The notes under the pieces: generated by a model
Databases searched by the model: none
Seen by the model: the letters and a program-made list of their open reading frames with translations, nothing else
Told to the model about the DNA's origin: nothing
Program-made: the position numbers and the translations under genes
Part shown: piece after piece, positions 27,247 through 35,879 of the stretch
Position numbering within the stretch: position 1 is the stretch's first letter
Layout of the letters: every line of letters starts with the position of its first letter
Source of the DNA: Thermogemmatispora aurantia
GTDB taxonomy: Bacteria > Chloroflexota > Ktedonobacteria > Ktedonobacterales > Ktedonobacteraceae
Direction of reading: 5' to 3'
Assembly (NCBI RefSeq): GCF_008974285.1
Contig: NZ_BKZV01000003.1
Location: forward strand, 310,001-374,000
DNA: 64,000 nt

Positions 27247-27276
27247 AGTGTAGAAAAGAGGACAAGTTACTGTCAA
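27247..27276 (-). promoter_or_regulatory. Promoter of methyltransferase paralogue B
   Basis: On the minus strand: TTGACA (27271-27276), 18-bp spacer, TACACT (27247-27252), the same as at 22909-22938. The leader would be about 140 bases. Confidence 0.65.
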
Positions 27277-27528
27277 GATGCCTTGCAGGGAGAAAGGGCA
27301 GTCGTTCTGATTTTTATGACTTTTTCATATCCTCCCACTCACCAGGGCCTAGGAACTGGCCCGGCCACTTTTGCCAAGGCAAAGCCACTGCCGCCAGGCT
27401 ACCCTGGCTCTTCCAGCTCTGGGCTGCTTTCTGCTACACTTGAGGAAGATGCGTGCTGAAGAAGATGCCATCAGTCCCGGAGGCGCCCAGAGCAACGCGC
27501 CTCTTCAGGCTGGAAAGGAAGCAAGTGC

Positions 27529-28398
27529 ATGGCGGAAGTAGATCATACGTATGTGATCGATCCAGAGAATGCAGGCGAGTTAGCCCGCCTGATGCAACAG
27601 GATCGGCTGCTGACGGAAGGCATGGGTGGCCTCTTTCCCGAGGGTCAACTCCTGCCGGAAGGCGGGCGAGTGCTCGATCTGGCCTGTGGCCCTGGCGGCT
27701 GGGCCTTAGAGGTGGCTTTTCACTACCCTCACGTTGAGGTGATCGGCATCGACATCAGTCCGCTGGTGATTGAGTATGCCCAGGCCCAGGCTCAGTCACG
27801 TGGACTGAGGAACGCCCGTTTCCAGGTTGGCAATGTCATGGAGCCGCTGGCTTTCGCCGACGCCTCTTTCGATCTGATTAACGGGCGCGCTCTGTCGGGT
27901 TTCATGTTGCCAGCGGCCTGGCCCCGCCTGCTGACTGAGTGTTCCCGTCTGCTCAAGCCTGGCGGCATCTTGCGCCTGACCGAGGGAGAACTTCCCCTGA
28001 CAACCAGCCCAGCCTACGAGCGTTTTAGCTCCTTGATCGCCGAAGCGTTCCGGCGAGTTGGGCAGAGTTTTTCCCCTGACGGGCGCCATCTCGGTATTAC
28101 ACCAGTGCTGCCACGGATGGTACGCCAGGCCGGCTTTGAGGAAGTACGGCTGCGAGCCAGCGCCATCGAGTGGTCAATGGGAACGGAGATGTATTATCCT
28201 ATCTTCAAGGATCATCTGGCCGGGATGGAATTGATTCGACCCTTTCTCGTGAAAGTCGGCTTAATCGGTCAAGAGGAGTTAGGAATACTGATTCAGCAGG
28301 CACTGGCCGAGATGCAACAAGAGGATTTCTGCGCGCTCTGGACGCTGCTCACCGTCTGGGGACATAAGCCGACGACCACGACCAGCACCACCATATAG
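27529..28398 (+). CDS. SAM-dependent methyltransferase, third and more distant
   Basis: A 289-residue class I methyltransferase: VLDLACGPGGWALEVAFHYP (SAM loop), VIGIDISP, RFQVGNVMEPLAFADASFDL, LLPAAWPRLLTECSRLLKPG. It differs from the two paralogues nearby in N-terminus (MAEVDHTYVIDPENAGELAR) and is not a simple copy, though it shares the plan. GGAAAGGAAG lies upstream of ATG 27529. A Thr-rich C-terminus (TTTTSTTI) is unusual. The substrate is unknown. Confidence 0.88.
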   Translation: MAEVDHTYVIDPENAGELARLMQQDRLLTEGMGGLFPEGQLLPEGGRVLDLACGPGGWALEVAFHYPHVEVIGIDISPLVIEYAQAQAQSRGLRNARFQVGNVMEPLAFADASFDLINGRALSGFMLPAAWPRLLTECSRLLKPGGILRLTEGELPLTTSPAYERFSSLIAEAFRRVGQSFSPDGRHLGITPVLPRMVRQAGFEEVRLRASAIEWSMGTEMYYPIFKDHLAGMELIRPFLVKVGLIGQEELGILIQQALAEMQQEDFCALWTLLTVWGHKPTTTTSTTI

Positions 28399-28980
28399 AA
28401 GAGCTGGCAGTTGCTCGCTGACGGTTGAGCAGCGCGAGTTGCTGAGAACGCGCCGCCCGCTCCAGGGAAGCGCCCCGCCGTCAGCGAGCGGCCCCTTCAT
28501 TCTCATCCTGGTCGCGCCGGGCACTCTCCACAGCCCCCGCGCGTGATGCGCCCTCCACCTCCAACGCTTAGCAAAAGAAATAGATTGGCCGCAACGGTTC
28601 AGGCATTCCTGCCATAAGGAGCGCAAGGAGCGCCGTCCTCAATCGAGGCCCTGCTACAGGATCATAGGGCTGCTTCCCGATGACAAGTCCCTGCTAGACA
28701 TGCTGCTCAGCAGCACGCTACGCCTGGGGAGAGCCTTTCTTAGAAAGGCAATGAGCATTTATGCAATGTTTAACTCTCACCAAGGGTCATTTATGCGTTA
28801 TTTATCCATCATGAGCTAAACTCATAGTGTCCGCTCAGAGACGAGCCATTGAGAACGGAGCCAGCCGGCCAGTTGGGTCGTCTCGCCATCTGCCCGACCG
28901 TCCCACTGGTCGGCTGGTCGGCTAGCCGAGCGAGATCGTAACAGAGAGAGCATCTTCTTCGGCAGCAAGAAGCACGAACA
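28399..28980. other. Intergenic region with long inverted repeat and AT-rich direct repeats
   Basis: 580 bases without a gene. A perfect 12-bp inverted repeat, GCTCGCTGACGG (28413-28424) and CCGTCAGCGAGC (28478-28489), follows the methyltransferase stop. Two CATTTATGC direct repeats (28756-28764 and 28788-28796) lie 32 bp apart in an AT-rich stretch before the ABC operon and may be regulator sites. Confidence 0.6.
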
Positions 28981-29874
28981 ATGCAACACTCACAGAAAAA
29001 CGTCTCATCTGCTTCACCCCCTATGCCACGCTCCCCATTCCAGGAGGCTTCTGGTGATAGGCGTCCTACGGGCAGCACGCCGGCCATCGAGCTACGCCAG
29101 GTGACCAAGCGCTTCCTCACTCCCCGTGGGCAGACCTATACCGCGCTACGTGACCTGAGCCTGAGCGTGGCCCCGGGCGAGTTCTGTGCGCTCATCGGCC
29201 CCACTGGCTGCGGCAAGTCCACGACATTGAGCCTCATCGCCGGGCTGGATAGCCCGAGTGCCGGCTCCGTCCTGGTCATGGGGGAAGAGGTGCATGGCAA
29301 CGACCCGCGCATCGGCTATGTCTTTCAGACCGACGCCGTCTTCCCCTGGAAGAACGTGCTGCACAACGTGGCCGCCGGTCCCCTCTTTCGTGGCGTCCCC
29401 AGGCGGGAAGCTCTGGAGCGCGCCCGCGCCTGGATCGCCCGCGTTGGCCTGGCCGGCTTCGAAGACCGCTATCCGCATCAGCTTTCGGGCGGTATGCGCA
29501 AACGTGTGGCCCTCGCCCAAACCTTCATCAACGAGCCACAGATTCTGCTGATGGACGAGCCTTTCAGCGCTCTCGATGTGCAGACACGCACGCTGATGGA
29601 GAACGAGCTACTGCAGCTGTGGTCTGCGCTTTCGGCCTCGGTGGTCTTCGTGACCCACGATTTGGAGGAGGCGATCGCTCTCGCCGATCGCGTCTGCGTG
29701 CTGACCGCCGGACCGGCTACGATCAAGGGCATCTATACCATCGACCTGCCGCGTCCGCGCAACGTGGCCGAGATCCGCTTTGATCCGCGCTTCGTTCAGC
29801 TCTATCACGACATCTGGGAGGACCTCCGCGACGAGGTGATGATCAGCTATGAGCGAGCCAAACACTCTTCTTGA
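28981..29874 (+). CDS. NitT/TauT-type ABC transporter ATP-binding protein
   Basis: A 297-residue ATPase of the nitrate/sulfonate/taurine/thiamine-precursor importer family. Walker A GPTGCGKST (residues 73-81), Q-loop YVFQTDAVFPWKN, signature LSGGMRKRVALAQ, Walker B ILLMDEPFSALD, switch His in VFVTHDLEEA. A roughly 30-residue Ser/Pro-rich N-terminal extension is unusual. It overlaps the permease gene by 26 bases and starts an operon ATPase, permease, binding protein. Ribosome-binding site weak; a later ATG at 29023 is possible. Confidence 0.92.
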   Translation: MQHSQKNVSSASPPMPRSPFQEASGDRRPTGSTPAIELRQVTKRFLTPRGQTYTALRDLSLSVAPGEFCALIGPTGCGKSTTLSLIAGLDSPSAGSVLVMGEEVHGNDPRIGYVFQTDAVFPWKNVLHNVAAGPLFRGVPRREALERARAWIARVGLAGFEDRYPHQLSGGMRKRVALAQTFINEPQILLMDEPFSALDVQTRTLMENELLQLWSALSASVVFVTHDLEEAIALADRVCVLTAGPATIKGIYTIDLPRPRNVAEIRFDPRFVQLYHDIWEDLRDEVMISYERAKHSS

Positions 29875-30739
29875 GCGGCAGCAGAGCATTGCTCATCCGA
29901 CGGCAGAGACGGACAGCGCTGCTTTGGCGGCCCTGGTTCGGCGACGGCGACGCCGGCGCTGGCTCATTAACGCTCTGCGGCTGCTACTGTTGGTGGCGTT
30001 GATCGGTGGCTGGGAATTGGGGGCCCGCCTCGGCCTGATCGATTCATTCTTCTGGGGGCGCCCGTCTGGGATCTGGCAGCAGCTTGTGACCTGGGTGGTT
30101 CACGGGACCGCTCAGGGACCACTCTGGGTGCAGATCGCTGTGACCCTGGAGGAGGCCCTGCTTGGCTTCTTGATCGGTGTCGTTCTCGGCATCAGCTTCG
30201 GCGTTCTCCTGGGTCGTAACGCCTTTCTCGCCGAGCTGCTTGGCCCCTATATTAAGGCTGCCAATTCTATTCCCCGCGTGACCCTGGCGCCGCTCTTCGC
30301 CATTGGGCTGGGTCTGGGTAGTCAGTCAAAGGTCGCCCTGGCAGTCGTCCTGGTCTTTTTCATCGTCTTCTTTAATGCCTTCCAGGGCGTGCGCGAGGTC
30401 GACCGGAACCTGCTGGCCAACGCCCGCATTCTGGGAGCCAATCGCTGGCAGCTCTTCCGCGAGGTAATCCTGCCTTCGGCGCTCACCTGGATCATCGCCA
30501 GCCTGCACACAAGCTTTAGCTTTGCGCTGGTGGGGGCTGTGGTCGGCGAGTTCGTCGGCTCGATCGAGGGCATCGGTCTGATGATCCAGAACGCCGGCGC
30601 CACCTTCAATGCCAATGGGGTCTTCGCGGCCATGCTGATTCTGGCCGCAGTCGCCCTGCTCTCGGAGATAGTGATTACCGCCCTGGAGCGGCGTCTCCTG
30701 CGCTGGCGCCCGAGCGCCCTGAGCGAGGTCACCCTCTGA
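29849..30739 (+). CDS. NitT/TauT-type ABC transporter permease
   Basis: A 296-residue membrane protein of the SsuC/TauC kind. An Arg-rich N-terminus (RRRRRRRW) precedes about six membrane helices; the conserved EAA-type loop reads ANARILGANRWQLFREVILP. Segments such as GRNAFLAELLGPYIKAANSI and GEFVGSIEGIGLMIQNAG are family markers. It starts within the ATPase gene (ATG 29849), so the two are translationally coupled. Solute unknown; see the binding protein. Confidence 0.92.
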   Translation: MSEPNTLLERQQSIAHPTAETDSAALAALVRRRRRRRWLINALRLLLLVALIGGWELGARLGLIDSFFWGRPSGIWQQLVTWVVHGTAQGPLWVQIAVTLEEALLGFLIGVVLGISFGVLLGRNAFLAELLGPYIKAANSIPRVTLAPLFAIGLGLGSQSKVALAVVLVFFIVFFNAFQGVREVDRNLLANARILGANRWQLFREVILPSALTWIIASLHTSFSFALVGAVVGEFVGSIEGIGLMIQNAGATFNANGVFAAMLILAAVALLSEIVITALERRLLRWRPSALSEVTL

Positions 30740-30912
30740 CACCGCTCCAGTTCTGGGTGGGCAACGCATGCCTTCATCCGGTCTGCAACTGAGGAGTCAG
30801 CCAATAATCAAGGTGCGGCAGCACCACAACCCGAAAGTGGCAACGTCTGGGTGCCGGCTGAACCGCCCCATGAATGGAACGGAAGGCACGAAGAGAAAGG
30901 AAGGGAAAGACC

Positions 30913-31956
30913 ATGAGTGTCAAGCGACAGTGGCTGCGACAGCCCATGACTGTGCTTATCCTTCTGCTGGCCGCGCTGGCCAGCGCCTGTGGCAGCAGTG
31001 CCAGCGGACCAACCGTGAGTAATGGCAAGATCCAGCTCAAGATCATGGTCGGGGGACTGAGCAAGCAGATTTATCTGCCCAATATGCTCACCCAACGGTT
31101 GGGCTACTTCGCCCAGGAGGGCCTGGCTGTCACTCTCATCGATGAAGCGTCTGGCCAGTCGGCAGAGGACGAGGTGCTGGCCGGCCAGGTCGATGCAGGC
31201 TCTGGCTCCTACAACCACACCATCGAGCTGCAAGCGGCAGGCAAACAAATGGAGTGCGTGGTGCAGCTCGATATCGCCCCGGGCGAGGCCGAAATTGTGG
31301 CCACGCGCGAAGCTGGCCAGATCCGCTCGGTCAGCGATCTCAAAGGGAAGAACCTGGGGGTAACCGAGCTGGGTTCGGGAACTCAGACCCTGACAACCGT
31401 CCTTCTTCACAAGGTTGGCATCGCCCCCAATCAGGTCCACTTCGTCCCGGTGGGGGCCGGGGACACGTTTATTGCTGCTCTGCAACAGGGCAAGATCGAC
31501 GCCGGCATGACGACTGAGCCAACTATTTCGCGCATTCTGGCGAGCGGTATCGGCAAGGTCCTGGTCGATCTGCGCACTCCCCAGACCACACAGGCCGCCC
31601 TCGGTGGTCCTTATCCCTTTATCTGTGTCTTCATGCGCAACGACTATGTGAATGCTCATAAGGACGTGGTGCAGAAGCTGGTCAATGCCTACGTCAAGAC
31701 TCTGAAATGGATTCACAGCCATACGGCGGAGCAGATCGCCGACATGATGCCTGCCGACTACTACGCCGGTAATAAGCAGCTGTACGTGACAGCGCTGCAG
31801 AACCAGCTTGCGATCTTTAGTCCAGATGGCCTGATGCCCGCTGGCGGCCCCGAGTTTGTGCTGAGTACAGAACAGCAGTCGAATAGCTCGGTACAGGGGA
31901 AGCAGATTGACTTGAGCGCGACCTACACCAATGAGTTCGCGAGCAAGGCCAGTTAG
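30913..31956 (+). CDS. NMT1/TauA-type substrate-binding lipoprotein
   Basis: A 347-residue binding protein. The signal peptide ends in a lipobox, ALASACGSS (Cys26). Next come VGGLSKQIYLPNMLTQRLGY and the NMT1-type hinge sequences GKNLGVTELGSGTQTLTTVL and DAGMTTEPTIS. NMT1-like proteins bind thiamine precursors, alkanesulfonates or nitrate; the sequence does not decide which. ATG 30913 has AAAGGAAGGGAAAG upstream. It is the last gene of the three-gene importer. It may be linked functionally to the two-component system that follows, but they are 300 bases apart. Confidence 0.9.
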   Translation: MSVKRQWLRQPMTVLILLLAALASACGSSASGPTVSNGKIQLKIMVGGLSKQIYLPNMLTQRLGYFAQEGLAVTLIDEASGQSAEDEVLAGQVDAGSGSYNHTIELQAAGKQMECVVQLDIAPGEAEIVATREAGQIRSVSDLKGKNLGVTELGSGTQTLTTVLLHKVGIAPNQVHFVPVGAGDTFIAALQQGKIDAGMTTEPTISRILASGIGKVLVDLRTPQTTQAALGGPYPFICVFMRNDYVNAHKDVVQKLVNAYVKTLKWIHSHTAEQIADMMPADYYAGNKQLYVTALQNQLAIFSPDGLMPAGGPEFVLSTEQQSNSSVQGKQIDLSATYTNEFASKAS

Positions 31957-32260
31957 TCAGCAGAGAGCAGGAGACGGAGCTGTCTGAGCGCTAGACGGAT
32001 CGATCACGAGGATCGACATAGTATAATGGATGTCGCTGGCTCTGCCTCTGCCTCGCCGGGCAGGAAGGAGTGGAACGGGAGAGGCCAGGGCAGAGCCAGG
32101 GTGATCCGGCTTCCCTCCCAGCAGAGGCACCCGGGTCTCGCTCCTTTGGTCGCTGGCCGGAGACAGGCGAAGCGGGGATCTCCAGATGGCCAGGTAGAGC
32201 TTTGGGACACGGGCCCCCTCTCATGGAGAAGCTGGCAAGGTTCAGCGCGGAGGAAAGCAG
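31957..32260 (+). promoter_or_regulatory. Upstream region of the histidine-kinase operon
   Basis: A consensus TATAAT lies at 32022-32027, but the expected -35 position has no good hexamer, which suggests activator dependence or a different start. Two GGATCGA copies lie just before it. No gene is seen in the 304 bases. Confidence 0.4.
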
Positions 32261-35032
32261 ATGCGGCCCACGGTTCGTCGCTCGCTACTGACTCGTCTGC
32301 TCACAGTCTATCTGCTCTTCGTCTTGGTCGTCCTGCTTGGCGGAGTGGGGATCAATACCCTGGTTGAGCAGCGGCTGCGCAGCGACGTCCAGGCTGCCGA
32401 CCAGGCCCTGGCCGAGGAAATCGCTCGCGAGACGAGCCTGCAACTGTTAGGAGCCGAGCAAGCGCTACAGAGCCTGGGCCGGCTGGTGGTGGAGTCCCAG
32501 AGCGAGACTCCCGCTACACTTGAGCGTCTCTTCGAGGCGTGGCACGATGCCCGGAGCGATGTCGACCACGTCTACTGGCTTGATCCTTTCGGGGCGGTGC
32601 TGGTAGCCTGGCCCGCGGGCCATGTCACCGCCGGAGCCGAATTTTCGCCGCCCACAGTCGTTGAGCAGGCCCTCAAGAGCAGCCAGCCCGCCTTCGAGGT
32701 GGGCATCGTGGGACTGGCTCCCAGCAGGCTGGCAACGCCAGGTGTGATTGTGGCTCAGGCCGTGCGCTCTCAGGGGCACCTGCGCGGCCTGATCGCCGCC
32801 AGCTTCTCTCTGGCCGAGTTGAGCCTGCCGCTGGTCAACGTGGTTCAGGCTCAGCAGAGACAGAGCAAGCATCTGATGATTACGGTGATCGATGGGGATG
32901 GCGTCGTGGTGGCCGCCTCCGAGCGCGGGCGCCTGCTGGAGACAGCCCTCAGCGAGCTGCCAGGGGCAGCTCTGGCCCTCCAGGGTCAGAGTCTCTCGCG
33001 CGCAGGACCAGGGCCGGATGGCCAGGATTGGCTGTTCAGCTCTGTGCCGGTGCCAAAAGTTGGCTGGGCGGTGGTGGTTGAGCGACCAGCGAGGGAGGCC
33101 CTGGCCGTCGTCGATCAGTTCCATCTCTGGCTCTTGCTCGTGGCCTTGCTTTTTACACTGGGTGGTCTGTTCTTCTGGCTGCTCCTACACCTGCGCGTCA
33201 TTCGCCCCCTGCAGGCACTGGCCGGCCAGCATCAGGCCCTGCCAGCCAGTGCCGATGCCATCCCGACTGCCACTCTCCTGCTCGCTCGTCAACGCGACGA
33301 GATCGGCGATCTGGCCCGCTCGCTGATCCGCCTGGAGCGTGATGGTTTGCGCAAGCTGAGCGAGCTGCATACTTTGCTGGAGACCTCGAACGCCGTGGTT
33401 CGCTCACTTGATCCCCGCGCCGTCATCGAGGAGATCATGCACGAGGTGCAGCGCCTGGTCGATGTCCAGGCGGTGGCGGTCCTTCTGCCCGATGAGCAAG
33501 GGGTGCTACGCGTCTTGCAGAGCAGCGGTCACAGCGAGCGCTACGATCGTCTGCTCTCCCTCTCACCCGCGCGCGTCAGTTCGGCGGCAGTACTGGCCCT
33601 GCGCAGCGGTCAGCCTGTGCAGAAGTTACTCGATGGCAGCCAGCCCTCCTTCGCCTACGACGACGGCTTCCGCGCTGTTCTGGCCTTGCCCATCATCAGT
33701 CATCACGTCGGCAGCGTCGTCCTGGTGGTCCACCGACGGGAGCCGCGCCTCTTCGAGGAGCACGAGGTTCAGTTGCTGTCGACCTTCGCTAACTATGCAA
33801 CGCTCGCCTGGGAGCACGCTGTGCTCTACGAACGCAGCGATGAACGACTGCGCCAGGTCGCTCAGGAGAATGCCCGCCTCTATCGGCGAGCCACCGAGGA
33901 GAAACAGCGGCTGGCGGCCATCATGGAGAGTATGCAGGATGGGCTGCTCCTGTTGGGCACTGACAATCAGATTCTCTACGCCAATCAGGCAGCCTGCACC
34001 ATCGCCGGTCTCCCGCGAACAGCTCTGGAGGGGAAGCCTATCGCGGCTTTCTATGAGGCTCTGCAGGCTACAGGGGCTGAGGCCGCGGCCTGTGCCCAGG
34101 CGCTGAACCAGATCGAGCCAGCGACGTTCCTGCTCGAGAACGGTGAGGGGCGCCAGGCGCGTACGCTGCAGCTGCGACTCTTCGCTGTGCAGAGCGAGAC
34201 CGGAGAGACGATCGGACGGGGCCTGCTCGTGCGCGATGTCACACGCGAGCGGGAGCTGGATGAGTTTAAGACAACCCTGCTGGCAGCAGTGGGCCATGAG
34301 GTGCGCACGCCTCTGGCGGCGATTAAAGGCTACGCTTCGACGCTGTTGCAGCCAGATGTGCTCTGGTCCCCCGAGGAGCAGCAGCAGTTTTTGCAGACCA
34401 TTCTGCAGGAAGCCGATCGTCTGACACAGCTTGTGCGCAATCTGCTCGATCTTTCACGTCAAGAGGCTGGCCTGTTACAGCTTAGATGCACTCCTGTCGA
34501 TCCACGTGCGCTGGTGCTGGCGGTTGGCGAACGGATCAAGTCAGGGAGAGCAACGCTGACAGTGGAGATCCCGGCAGGACTGCCACCGGTCCTGGTAGAT
34601 CGCGGACGGATCGAGATCGTACTCCACAATCTGATCAGTAATGCCCTGCTCTACGGAGCGCGTCAGGTTCAGGTCAAAGCCTGGCGCTCCCCGGACGAAG
34701 AGGAGACTCTGATCTTTGCTGTGCTTGACGACGGACCAGGCATTGCCCCCGAGGAGCTGCCGCATATTTTTGAACGTTTCTACCGGGCTTCCCGCGGACG
34801 CCGCCAGCATGCTGGAGGAACGGGTCTGGGTCTGGCGATCTGCAAGGCGTTTGTGGAGGCCCACGGAGGGCGCATCTGGGCCCAGAGTAGTCCGCAAGGC
34901 ACAGCGATGTGCTTTTCGCTGCCGTGCGCCTCGCAGTCGGCATTGACGACGCTGCGCGAGGGAGTCGAAGAAGAGGGAGGCTCCAGCGATGGTTGTAGGA
35001 ACAGGCAAGGCCAGGCGTATTCTGCTTGCTGA
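32261..35032 (+). CDS. Sensor histidine kinase with extracytoplasmic, HAMP-like, GAF and PAS domains
   Basis: A 923-residue membrane kinase. First membrane helix about residues 10-31, then a Cache-like extracytoplasmic sensor, second helix about 289-311 and a HAMP-like linker. GAF domain about 370-520 (LDPRAVIEEIMHEVQRLVDV), PAS from about 551 (MESMQDGLLLLGTDNQILY), HisKA with GHEVRTPLAAIKGY (phosphorylated His679) and the ATP-binding end NLISNALLYGA, DDGPGIAPEELPHIFERFYR, GGTGLGLAICKAFVEAHGG. The stop overlaps the response-regulator gene by 44 bases. The stimulus is unknown; the neighbouring ABC importer may be a target. Confidence 0.93.
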   Translation: MRPTVRRSLLTRLLTVYLLFVLVVLLGGVGINTLVEQRLRSDVQAADQALAEEIARETSLQLLGAEQALQSLGRLVVESQSETPATLERLFEAWHDARSDVDHVYWLDPFGAVLVAWPAGHVTAGAEFSPPTVVEQALKSSQPAFEVGIVGLAPSRLATPGVIVAQAVRSQGHLRGLIAASFSLAELSLPLVNVVQAQQRQSKHLMITVIDGDGVVVAASERGRLLETALSELPGAALALQGQSLSRAGPGPDGQDWLFSSVPVPKVGWAVVVERPAREALAVVDQFHLWLLLVALLFTLGGLFFWLLLHLRVIRPLQALAGQHQALPASADAIPTATLLLARQRDEIGDLARSLIRLERDGLRKLSELHTLLETSNAVVRSLDPRAVIEEIMHEVQRLVDVQAVAVLLPDEQGVLRVLQSSGHSERYDRLLSLSPARVSSAAVLALRSGQPVQKLLDGSQPSFAYDDGFRAVLALPIISHHVGSVVLVVHRREPRLFEEHEVQLLSTFANYATLAWEHAVLYERSDERLRQVAQENARLYRRATEEKQRLAAIMESMQDGLLLLGTDNQILYANQAACTIAGLPRTALEGKPIAAFYEALQATGAEAAACAQALNQIEPATFLLENGEGRQARTLQLRLFAVQSETGETIGRGLLVRDVTRERELDEFKTTLLAAVGHEVRTPLAAIKGYASTLLQPDVLWSPEEQQQFLQTILQEADRLTQLVRNLLDLSRQEAGLLQLRCTPVDPRALVLAVGERIKSGRATLTVEIPAGLPPVLVDRGRIEIVLHNLISNALLYGARQVQVKAWRSPDEEETLIFAVLDDGPGIAPEELPHIFERFYRASRGRRQHAGGTGLGLAICKAFVEAHGGRIWAQSSPQGTAMCFSLPCASQSALTTLREGVEEEGGSSDGCRNRQGQAYSAC

Positions 35033-35720
35033 GGATGAGCTGGCCCTGCGGGACTTCGTGAGTCGCAATCTGCGCGTGCGCGGCTTCGAGGTGCTGGAGG
35101 CCAGTACCGGCCTGGAAGCGCTGGCGCTCTTTGAACGGGAGCGACCGCACCTGCTGATTCTTGATCTGATGATGCCTCGCATGGACGGGCTGGAGGTCTG
35201 CCGGCGCGTGCGCGAGCAGTCGACGGTTCCCATTATCGTGCTGACAGCCCTCGACGCCGAGCGAGACAAGGTGGCCGCCCTGGATTTGGGGGCCGACGAC
35301 TATTTGACGAAGCCCTTCGGGGTTGAGGAGCTGCTAGCACGGGTGCGGGCCGTCTTGCGACGGACCCAGTGGGAGAGCGGAACGCCTGCGCCACTGGCAC
35401 TGGGGGCGCGACGCTTCGGAGAGATCGAGGTGGATCTGGACAGACGAACCGTCCGCCGTAGCGGCGAGGAGGTCCGTCTTTCTCCAACGGAGTTTGCTCT
35501 CTTGGAACAGCTGGTTACCCAGGCCGGCAAGGTGCTGACACATCGCTGGCTGCTTCAGCGCGTCTGGGGGCCAGAATACGGTGGTGAAGTGGAATACCTG
35601 CGGGTCTATCTGAATCGCCTGCGTCAAAAGCTGGAGCCTGACCCGGCCCATCCACGCTACTTGCTGACCGAGCCAGGGGTGGGCTACCGCTTTGTAGCCC
35701 CTGGCCCCAAGGTGGAGTAG
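34989..35720 (+). CDS. OmpR/PhoB-family response regulator
   Basis: A 243-residue DNA-binding response regulator. Receiver: AEDE acidic pair, phosphoacceptor Asp59 (LLILDLMMPRMDG), Thr in IVLTALD, Lys in YLTKPFG. The C-terminal winged helix of the OmpR type: RLSPTEFALLEQLVTQAGKV, HRWLLQRVWGPEY, and the end LTEPGVGYRFVAP. GGGAGG lies eight bases before ATG 34989. Overlap with the kinase gene shows that they form a pair; by sequence it is like KdpE, but no potassium-transport genes are present here. Confidence 0.94.
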   Translation: MVVGTGKARRILLAEDELALRDFVSRNLRVRGFEVLEASTGLEALALFERERPHLLILDLMMPRMDGLEVCRRVREQSTVPIIVLTALDAERDKVAALDLGADDYLTKPFGVEELLARVRAVLRRTQWESGTPAPLALGARRFGEIEVDLDRRTVRRSGEEVRLSPTEFALLEQLVTQAGKVLTHRWLLQRVWGPEYGGEVEYLRVYLNRLRQKLEPDPAHPRYLLTEPGVGYRFVAPGPKVE

Positions 35721-35879
35721 GAGAGGGCGCTCTGGCAGTTCGCTGCCGCTGTCCTCCCCGCGCCTGGCTGGGGCCAGGCTCACGAGGAGGAGAGGCTCCA
35801 CCGACAGGTCCAATGCAGATGCTGGTGTAGCTCCTAGACTTCCTGCTGCTATCTCTTGCCCATCTTCTTCCTCTGATCT

